12,230 nucleotides of DNA from Clostridia bacterium (GTDB lineage: Bacteria; Bacillota; Clostridia; Oscillospirales; Oscillospiraceae). Position numbers and translations under genes: made by a program. Numbering within the stretch: the first letter of the stretch is position 1; every line of letters begins with the position of its first letter. Under the pieces are notes generated by a model that saw nothing but the letters and a program-made list of their open reading frames with translations, was not told where the DNA came from and did no database searches. Below, piece by piece: positions 6,797-12,230 of the stretch. The stretch covers positions 1 through 12,230 of the forward strand of contig QKDF01000009.1 of assembly GCA_003245395.1 (NCBI GenBank), written 5' to 3'.

Positions 6797-8569
6797 TTAT
6801 TCGGGTTTTACAAGGGCGATATGGAGTTCGTCCAGCTGCTTTTGCGTTACCTCGGAAGGAGCACCCATCATCACGTCCTGGGCGTTTTTATTCATGGGGA
6901 AGGGGATGATCTCCCGAATGGAATCCTCGCCGGCCAACAGCATCACCATGCGGTCTACGCCCGGCGCAATGCCCGCATGAGGAGGCGCACCGTAGCAGAA
7001 GGCGTTGTACATGGCGGGGAACTTTGCTTTCACATCGTTTTCACCCAAGCGGACCAATTCGAAGGCTTTGATCATGATCTCCGGATCGTGGTTACGCACT
7101 GCACCGGAGCTAAGTTCGACGCCATTGCAGACCAGATCGTACTGGTCTGCGGTAATGCTCAGAGGGTCCAGCTCGCCTGCTTCGGCTTTCAGCAGGACGT
7201 CCAGGCCGCCGGAGGGCATGGAAAACGGATTGTGACAGAATTCCAGCTCGCCGGACTCCTCGCCGATCTCGTACATAGGGAAGTCTACAATCCAGCAGAA
7301 GGCATACTGCTCTTTGTCCATATGTCCGGGGACGGCAGCACCCAGCGTTTTCACCAGCACACCTGCGGTCTTCTGAGCAGTGGTCAGCTTTCCGGAGGAC
7401 AGCGCCACAAAGCACCCGGGGACAAGACCCAGAGAAGAAATGATCTCGGCCTTCTTTTCCTGCAGGAATTTTGCGATGCCGCCCACCAGCTCGCCGGACT
7501 CGTCCAGGCGGAACCAATAAGCCTTGCTGCCGCTCTGTGTCTCCACATCGGCCAGTGTTTTGTCGATGAATTTCCGAGTTTCCTTAAAGTCGGAGACCAC
7601 CACGGCTTTGACAATATTGCCCACAAAGGGTTCGAAGCCGCAACTGCTCAGCAGGTCGCTGATGTCCTGCACGGTCAGATCAATGCGCAGATCCGGCTTG
7701 TCGGAGCCGTATTTTTCCATAGCCTCCCGGTAAGGGATGCGGGTGAACGGAGCTGCGGAGGCCCGGTTATAGGTTCCAAACTTTGCAAAAATCGGGGGAA
7801 GCACATCCTCCAGGACCGCAAAGACATCCTCTTGCGTGGCGAACGCCATTTCCATATCCAGCTGATAAAATTCGCCGGGGGAGCGGTCGGCCCGGGCGTC
7901 CTCGTCCCGGAAGCAGGGGGCAATCTGGAAGTAACGGTCGAAGCCCGAGGTCATCAGCAGCTGCTTGAACTGCTGCGGAGCCTGGGGCAGGGCATAGAAT
8001 TTGCCGGGGTGATTCCGGGCGGGCACCAGATAGTCCCGGGCGCCCTCGGGCGAGGAGGCGGTGAGGATGGGAGTGGTGATCTCCAGAAAACCATGCTCGG
8101 TCATGGCCTGACGCAGAGCGGAGACCACGCTGCACCGCAAGATGATGTTCTTTTTTACATCTGGATTGCGCAGGTCCAGATAGCGGTATTTCAAGCGGGT
8201 GGACTCGTCGGCCTCCCGGCTGCGGTTGATGGGGAAGGGAAGTTCGTTATACCGGCAGCGGCCCAAAACCTCAATTTTTTCCGGAACAATTTCAATGTCG
8301 CCGGTGGGAAGGTTGGAGTTTTTGCTGGCGCGTTCCCGCACGATGCCTTCCACGGAAATGGTGGATTCCTTGGTGATGGATTTGGCCAGAGCAACCATCT
8401 CCGCCGTTTCCGCTACCACCTGCGTGGTGCCGTAAAAATCCCGGACTACGATGAAGGCCAGCTCACTGCCGACTTCCCGAACGTTTTCCATCCAGCCTGC
8501 AATTTTCACCTGCCTGCCGGCGTCTGCAGCACGCAGTTCTCCGCAGGTATGGGTGCGTGATTGTGTCAT
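6797..8569 (-). CDS. aspS: Aspartyl-tRNA synthetase, bacterial type
   Basis: Charges tRNA-Asp with aspartate; cytoplasmic class IIb enzyme. The 590-residue length is typical of the bacterial form with the inserted GAD domain. An N-terminal OB-fold anticodon domain covers about 1-110. Class II motif 2 is seen as CFRDEDARADR (219-229), and motif 3 as GAPPHAGIAPGVDRMVMLL (527-545). The motif-2 loop reads RADRSPGEFYQ, one residue longer than the RADRQPEFTQ of E. coli AspRS. Whether it also charges tRNA-Asn (non-discriminating) cannot be judged here. The ATG at 8569 has AGAGG eight bases upstream. It is the second gene after the Asp-responsive T-box leader, 93 bp behind hisS with no terminator seen between, so both are probably on one transcript. 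A terminator follows the stop. Confidence 0.98.
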   Translation of the reverse strand: MTQSRTHTCGELRAADAGRQVKIAGWMENVREVGSELAFIVVRDFYGTTQVVAETAEMVALAKSITKESTISVEGIVRERASKNSNLPTGDIEIVPEKIEVLGRCRYNELPFPINRSREADESTRLKYRYLDLRNPDVKKNIILRCSVVSALRQAMTEHGFLEITTPILTASSPEGARDYLVPARNHPGKFYALPQAPQQFKQLLMTSGFDRYFQIAPCFRDEDARADRSPGEFYQLDMEMAFATQEDVFAVLEDVLPPIFAKFGTYNRASAAPFTRIPYREAMEKYGSDKPDLRIDLTVQDISDLLSSCGFEPFVGNIVKAVVVSDFKETRKFIDKTLADVETQSGSKAYWFRLDESGELVGGIAKFLQEKKAEIISSLGLVPGCFVALSSGKLTTAQKTAGVLVKTLGAAVPGHMDKEQYAFCWIVDFPMYEIGEESGELEFCHNPFSMPSGGLDVLLKAEAGELDPLSITADQYDLVCNGVELSSGAVRNHDPEIMIKAFELVRLGENDVKAKFPAMYNAFCYGAPPHAGIAPGVDRMVMLLAGEDSIREIIPFPMNKNAQDVMMGAPSEVTQKQLDELHIALVKPE

Positions 8570-8662
8570 AGAAAAAGCCTCTTTTCTCTCAATATAAGGA
8601 AAATGCGATTACATATAGGATAATTGACAGCTGATATTCCAAAATGGATTGCGCTTTTTACA

Positions 8663-10018
8663 TTATCCCAGAATAACCGTACCCTTTTCCCGCTCGGCCA
8701 AACCCGCTTTGATACGATAGATGGTGGCGGCTGGGTCAAGCTGCGTCTGCTCGCCGGTGACCATATCTTTGCAGGTCACCACACCCTTTTGAATTTCTTC
8801 TTCACCAAGAAAGACCACATAGGGGATTTTCAGCTTATCGGCATAGGAAATTTTGGCCTTGAATTTTTTATCCTCACAGTGCAGCTGTGTCCGGATGCCG
8901 ACCTCCCGCATGCGGGTGGCCAGAGAGATGGCGGTGGACAGATCCTCGGTCATGGGCAGCACCAACACGTCCGTCGGGGCGGTGGGCAGTTCGGGATTGA
9001 GCAGCCCCTGCTCGCCCAGCACGTAAAACAGGCGGGTCAATCCGATGGAGATTCCCGCACCGGGGAGCTGGCGGTCGGTGTAGTACTCCGCCAAATTGTC
9101 ATATCGTCCGCCGGAGCAGACGGAGCCAATTTCGGGATGATCCAGCAGAGTGGTTTCATAGACGGTGCCGGTATAATAATCCAGACCGCGGGCGATGGTC
9201 AGGTCCACGGCGAAATTCTCCGCGGACACGCCGAACGCGGAGAGGTATTTCACGACGGTGGTTAGCTCGTCCAGGCCCTCGTCAAAGAGTGGGTTACGGC
9301 CACGATAGCCTTCCAGGGCCATGAGGACCGCGTTGTTTCCGCCGCCGATGGCGATGAATTTCAGGATTTCATCCGCCTTGTCTCCGTCAATCGAGAGGTC
9401 TTCCACCAGAATTTCCCGCACTTTTTCGGCGCCAATTTTCTCCAGCTTGTCCACCGTGCGCATTACGTCGCCGGAAAGCTCCGTCAGGCCCAGCATGGCA
9501 TAGAAGCCGTTCAGGATTTTTCGGTTGTTCACCCGGATCTGAAAGCGTTTCAGGCCCAATGTGGAAAACGTCTTATAGATAATGGAGGGAATTTCCGCCT
9601 CGTTAACAATGGAGAGCTTGCCGTCTCCTATGATGTCGATATCCGCCTGATAAAACTCTCGAAACCGCCCCCGCTGGGCACGCTCACCACGGTAAACCTT
9701 GCCGATCTGATAACGGCGGAAAGGGAAGGAGAGCTCGCTGTAGTGCAGAGCCACATATTTGGCGAGAGGCACGGTCAGATCGAAGCGCAGCGAAAGATCG
9801 GCATCGCCTTTCGTAAAACGGTAAATCTGCTTTTCGGTTTCGCCGCCACCCTTTGCCAGCAAAACCTCGCTGGCTTCGATGGCGGGTGTGTCCAGGGGAG
9901 TAAAGCCGTAGAGAGAATAGGTACGGCGGAGGATTTCCATGATGCGTTCCATCTGCTGCTGCGGCGCGGGCAGCAGCTCCATGAAGCCCGACAGAGTGCG
10001 GGGTTTCTGAATCGGCAT
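8663..10018 (-). CDS. hisS: Histidyl-tRNA synthetase
   Basis: Charges tRNA-His with histidine; cytoplasmic class IIa dimer. The 451-residue protein shows motif 2 as RGERAQRGRFREFYQADID (110-128), the HisRS-specific HisA motif as ARGLDYYTGTVYE (276-288), and SGGRYDNLAEYY (302-313). Motif 3 lies near 320-330 (GAGISIGLTRL). A C-terminal anticodon-binding domain covers about 348-440. The ATG at 10018 has a strong ribosome site (AAAGGAG, seven bases upstream). It is the first gene after the T-box leader at 10156-10400 and precedes aspS. Its expression is therefore expected to follow uncharged tRNA-Asp, not tRNA-His, if the specifier reading is right. Confidence 0.98.
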   Translation of the reverse strand: MPIQKPRTLSGFMELLPAPQQQMERIMEILRRTYSLYGFTPLDTPAIEASEVLLAKGGGETEKQIYRFTKGDADLSLRFDLTVPLAKYVALHYSELSFPFRRYQIGKVYRGERAQRGRFREFYQADIDIIGDGKLSIVNEAEIPSIIYKTFSTLGLKRFQIRVNNRKILNGFYAMLGLTELSGDVMRTVDKLEKIGAEKVREILVEDLSIDGDKADEILKFIAIGGGNNAVLMALEGYRGRNPLFDEGLDELTTVVKYLSAFGVSAENFAVDLTIARGLDYYTGTVYETTLLDHPEIGSVCSGGRYDNLAEYYTDRQLPGAGISIGLTRLFYVLGEQGLLNPELPTAPTDVLVLPMTEDLSTAISLATRMREVGIRTQLHCEDKKFKAKISYADKLKIPYVVFLGEEEIQKGVVTCKDMVTGEQTQLDPAATIYRIKAGLAEREKGTVILG

Positions 10019-10155
10019 AGTGACGCTCCTTTTTCAGTGTTGATCGGTCTGTGCAGCGACAGTGACAGTGCTGCAACAGGAGAAGAGGGGAAATTTCAAT
10101 TGTTTTACCTGCGAGAAAGCATGGCGAAAAGCAGCATACATTTGAAGATTTTCGC

Positions 10156-10196
10156 AAAAAGGCGCTCCCGTCCCAGGCTTTTTGGGACGAGAGCGC
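10156..10196 (-). terminator. T-box regulated terminator upstream of hisS
   Basis: On the minus strand GCGCTCTCGTCCCA (10196-10183) pairs with TGGGACGGGAGCGC (10175-10162), 14 bp with one G-U pair, loop AAAAGCC, then TTTTT at 10160-10156. Its 5' arm contains CGTCCCA, which is also the partner of the antiterminator, so the two folds exclude each other. Confidence 0.95.
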
Positions 10197-10400
10197 AGAC
10201 CGCTTCGTGGTGCCACCCAAATTCAAGAGGAACGATCCTCTCCTTTTGCCTCCTTATACGGGGAGGGAGCCGTGGGCGTTTCCGCCCCCGCTCAGCCGCT
10301 GTCCTTTGCCCGCTGCCTGCCAAAACGCTTTCAGCCGGAGGCGTTTTTCTCTGTGTGGCGGTGTACGGGGTACTGCTGCGGCTTCGTCACGGTACTGTGG
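10156..10400 (-). promoter_or_regulatory. T-box riboswitch leader of hisS-aspS, predicted tRNA-Asp sensor
   Basis: The minus-strand leader contains the T-box core TTTGGGTGGCACCACG (10221-10206). Stem I starts with a k-turn-like base (CCG at 10392-10390 with CGG at 10290-10288). A lower helix follows (AGCCGC 10383-10378 with GCGGCT 10299-10294), then the specifier loop, whose 3' side is CAAAGGACA (10308-10300). The specifier is read as GAC (10303-10301), Asp. A distal stem pairs AAAACGC/GCGTTTT (10347-10341, 10328-10322). A GNRA-capped hairpin (10287-10274) and a stem III-like hairpin (10241-10226) follow. The antiterminator would pair TTTGGG with CCCAAA and ACG with CGT around the 7-base bulge TGGCACC. 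The bulge UGGC complements GCCA, the end of a tRNA with discriminator G, as in tRNA-Asp; tRNA-His has C. The T-box is certain, the Asp assignment likely. Confidence 0.93.
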
Positions 10401-10406
10401 AAGTTT

Positions 10407-10435
10407 ATTCTATATATTTTTTCAAGGAAAGTCAA
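10407..10435 (-). promoter_or_regulatory. Sigma-70-type promoter of the hisS-aspS T-box transcript
   Basis: On the minus strand TTGACT (10435-10430) and TAGAAT (10412-10407) are exactly 17 bases apart, with an A/T-rich spacer. This would start transcription near 10400, directly at the base of T-box stem I. It lies only 22 bases past the stop of the mgsA-like gene. Confidence 0.85.
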
Positions 10436-10457
10436 GAATAGCGGCACAAAAGCCGGA

Positions 10458-10865
10458 TCAATGCGTGTTTTTCGGATTGACGATATCCCGCCAGTCCAAA
10501 TCGCCCCGGGCCAGACCGAGAATCAGCATTTCGGCCGTGGCAATATTGCTGGCATAAGGAATATTATTCTGATCGCACAGCCGGGAGATGTAAGTCACAT
10601 CCTCGGCCATGGATTCGCTGTTGGGATCGCAGAAAAACAGTACCAGATCGATTTCATTGTAGGCAATCCGAGCCCCGATCTGCTGGCTGCCTCCGTGTGC
10701 GTAAGATAAAAAGCAGTGGATGTTCAGACCCGTTGACTCGGACACCATATGTCCGGTGGTATTCGTGGCATAGAGCGTATGCCGGGAAAGAATGCCGGCG
10801 TATGCGGTACAGAACTGAACCATCAGATCTTTTTTATTGTCGTGTGACATCAAGGCGATATTCAT
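10458..10865 (-). CDS. mgsA: Methylglyoxal synthase-like protein with altered active site
   Basis: The 135-residue protein has the MGS fold throughout: NIALMSHDNKKDLM at the start, LYATNTTG (31-38), STGLNIHCFLS (44-54), GGSQQIGARIA (58-68), DLVLFFCDP (73-81) and NIPYASNIATAE (101-112). True MgsA converts dihydroxyacetone phosphate to methylglyoxal. Compared with E. coli MgsA, the catalytic Asp71 (GGDQQ) is Ser60 (codon AGC). Gly46 of TGTTG is Asn35, Gly66 after the phosphate-binding Ser is Tyr55, and the DPLNAVPHDPD loop carrying His98 is DPNSESMAED. His8, Asp9 and the lysines near them are kept. The enzyme is probably inactive or changed in function. It starts 14 bases after the minD-like stop with AAGGGG upstream, so the two are co-translated. 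No clear terminator follows. Confidence 0.85.
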   Translation of the reverse strand: MNIALMSHDNKKDLMVQFCTAYAGILSRHTLYATNTTGHMVSESTGLNIHCFLSYAHGGSQQIGARIAYNEIDLVLFFCDPNSESMAEDVTYISRLCDQNNIPYASNIATAEMLILGLARGDLDWRDIVNPKNTH

Positions 10866-10879
10866 GTGATTGCCCCTTT

Positions 10880-11623
10880 CTACTTGATATGCATCAATGG
10901 GACACGCTGTCCCAGTATGCGTCTGGCGATATTTTTATATGCGGTGGCGGCGAGTTCGTCCCCACTGAGCAGCAAAGGGACGCCGCGGTTGAGTGCCAGG
11001 GGAAGTCCGTCGTCCTCGGGGACGACACCCAGCAGGGGAAGACCTGCCGAATCAATCGCGTCATCGATCGTCGCGTGCATGTGGCGCAGCATTTTTTTAC
11101 GAACCCGATTTACCACCAGATGCAGCGTTCCACGGGGAAAACGACTCAATTCCATGACGGTGTGCTGGGCATCGCGCAGGGAAGCAGCATCGCTGGTTGT
11201 GACAACAATCACATGGTCTGCACCGCAGATGGCCAGTTGAAATGCACTGCCCAGGCCTGCCGGCGCATCCAGCAGGCAATAGTCGTATCGTTCCCGCGCC
11301 TGCGCCAGTAAATCCAGAAATTGCGACTGTTCTACGGGACGGCCGCGGCTGCGTGCCGGTGCAGTCAGCAGATGTAGCTTTTCAAGGCCCGGCAGCCCTA
11401 CGACCGCATTGGACAGAGAACAGCGGTTTTGCGCCACATCAGAGAAATCCATCAGTGCCCGATCCGCCAGCCCCAGAGCCAAATCCAGGTTCCGCAGACC
11501 GATGTCGCAGTCAATACACAGCACTTTTTTTCCGGCCTGGGCCAAGGCGGTGCCGACTCCTGCGACAAAGGAGGTTTTGCCAGTGCCTCCCTTTCCGGAA
11601 ACCACGGCAATACATTCACACAT
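10880..11623 (-). CDS. minD: MinD-like ParA/MinD-family ATPase
   Basis: A 247-residue deviant-Walker ATPase. The P-loop is SGKGGTGKTS (9-18) with signature Lys11 and Lys16. DIGLRNLD (40-47) is the MinD-type switch I sequence and DAPAG (119-123) the switch II region. The C-terminus AYKNIARRILGQRV (228-241) could form an amphipathic membrane-targeting helix, as in MinD. MinD recruits MinC to the membrane and positions cell division, or acts as a general positioning ATPase. The protein is slightly shorter than E. coli MinD (270). An ATG start at 11623 is chosen because GAGAGGTGAG lies just upstream and the N-terminus then aligns with MinD; the GTG at 11635 has its purines directly against it. 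No minC or minE is in the window. It sits about 30 bp after rsmG and 14 bp before the mgsA-like gene. A Soj/ParA role is an alternative because of its place after rsmG. Confidence 0.87.
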   Translation of the reverse strand: MCECIAVVSGKGGTGKTSFVAGVGTALAQAGKKVLCIDCDIGLRNLDLALGLADRALMDFSDVAQNRCSLSNAVVGLPGLEKLHLLTAPARSRGRPVEQSQFLDLLAQARERYDYCLLDAPAGLGSAFQLAICGADHVIVVTTSDAASLRDAQHTVMELSRFPRGTLHLVVNRVRKKMLRHMHATIDDAIDSAGLPLLGVVPEDDGLPLALNRGVPLLLSGDELAATAYKNIARRILGQRVPLMHIK

Positions 11624-11653
11624 GATGGATCTCACCTCTCATCTTGCTCTTTT

Positions 11654-12230
11654 CTATAGCGGAGCTTTTTTGATTTTTGCAAAGGCACGTGGATATTTTA
11701 CAGGAGTGGGAGAGACCTTCCGAATGAAGATTGCCCGGTGTACCACGTCTGTTCCTGGGATAGCATAATCTTTTACATCCGAAATCTCTCCGCCCAGCAG
11801 TGCAATGGCCCGGTGCGCGGAAGCAACTTCTTCGTCACAGTCTACGGACTTCATGGCTAAAAATATTCCACCCGGCTTGACCAGAGGCAGGCATAATTCT
11901 GACAGCATCGGCAGTGATGCAACTGCACGGGAAACTGCGAAATCAAAGCCTTCTCGATGCTTTGCGGCGAACTCCTCTGCCCGTGCATGGACGCACATGA
12001 CATCCGATAGATCCAAATCGTCACAGACCTCTTGTAAAAAAGTGATTCGCTTTCCCAAAGAATCCAGAAGTGTGAGATGAATACTTGGCTCCATCAGACG
12101 CAGAGGCAGTCCGGGAAAGCCTGCGCCGGTTCCCACATCCACCAGTGAAACCCCGTGGAAATCCACCAGCTTCAGCAGGGACAGACTGTCCAGAAAATGC
12201 AGGCGGGCAACTTCTGCCGGATCGGTAATG
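11654..12230 (-). CDS. rsmG: 16S rRNA (guanine527-N7)-methyltransferase RsmG, 5' end missing
   Basis: Methylates G527 of 16S rRNA at N7 using S-adenosylmethionine; formerly GidB. 191 residues are visible and the frame is open to the right edge, so the start lies outside the window; the GTG at 12166 is internal. The visible part begins with ITDPAEVARLHFLDSLSLL, the family's characteristic stretch before the SAM-binding motif, followed by VDVGTGAGFPGLPLRL. Later SRAVASLPMLSELCLPLVKPGG and the C-terminal RAIFIRKVSPTP fit the Rossmann methyltransferase fold. It ends at TAG 11656-11654, about 30 bases before the minD-like start, so those genes are probably one operon. In most Firmicutes rsmG follows mnmG near the chromosome origin and precedes soj/parA; here a MinD-like gene takes that place. 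Confidence 0.96.
   Translation of the reverse strand, partial: ITDPAEVARLHFLDSLSLLKLVDFHGVSLVDVGTGAGFPGLPLRLMEPSIHLTLLDSLGKRITFLQEVCDDLDLSDVMCVHARAEEFAAKHREGFDFAVSRAVASLPMLSELCLPLVKPGGIFLAMKSVDCDEEVASAHRAIALLGGEISDVKDYAIPGTDVVHRAIFIRKVSPTPVKYPRAFAKIKKAPL

Noticed and set aside
6821..8560. A 579-codon open frame on the plus strand opposite aspS
   Set aside because: It mirrors aspS almost exactly. Long antisense frames arise from the codon use of a real gene, and the translation shows no recognisable family or ribosome site, while aspS is unmistakable.
10034..10141. A 35-codon frame between the T-box terminator and hisS, possible leader peptide
   Set aside because: It has no ribosome site, no run of His or Asp codons, and lies beyond the T-box terminator, which already explains the control.

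Overview
This 12.2 kb window looks like a piece of chromosome from a low-to-mid GC Firmicute, most likely a Clostridia/Oscillospiraceae-type gut anaerobe. The pointers are strong GGAGG-like ribosome sites, a T-box riboswitch, the dimeric (alpha2) glycyl-tRNA synthetase, a Jag/KhpB protein, an FCD-type GntR regulator and a NagZ lipoprotein with a Gram-positive-style lipobox. No insertion sequence, CRISPR array, tRNA or rRNA gene was seen.

Layout, left to right. Positions 1-717 (+) hold the 3' part of jag, closed by a perfect 12-bp hairpin. glyQS (831-2249, +) follows and ends in a strong intrinsic terminator that also lies just beyond the convergent tdh gene. Everything to the right is on the minus strand, read right to left. 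At the right edge rsmG (5' end off the window) is followed by a minD-like ATPase and a methylglyoxal-synthase-like gene, tightly packed. Next comes a clear promoter and an Asp-type T-box leader (about 10156-10400) in front of hisS and aspS, with an intrinsic terminator after aspS. Then come nagZ (lipoprotein glycosidase), alaX (tRNA-Ala editing, long form), a GntR/FCD regulator ending in a 30-bp perfect palindrome that is its terminator, and tdh (threonine dehydrogenase-like).

How the genes fit together. Four of the eleven genes act on aminoacyl-tRNA: GlyRS, AspRS, HisRS and the AlaX editing protein. hisS-aspS is controlled by one T-box whose specifier (GAC) and tRNA-end-binding bulge (UGGC) both point to tRNA-Asp rather than tRNA-His. 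alaX-gntR-tdh looks like a unit in which the regulator could control the amino-acid dehydrogenase beside it. jag and rsmG normally belong to one co-directional cluster near the chromosome origin; here they sit at opposite ends of the window on opposite strands, which suggests an inversion or split of that cluster.

The most unusual feature is the methylglyoxal-synthase-like protein (10458-10865). It keeps the fold signature but has lost the catalytic aspartate (Ser instead) and several other active-site residues, so it is probably not an ordinary MgsA. It is co-encoded with an orphan MinD-like ATPase.
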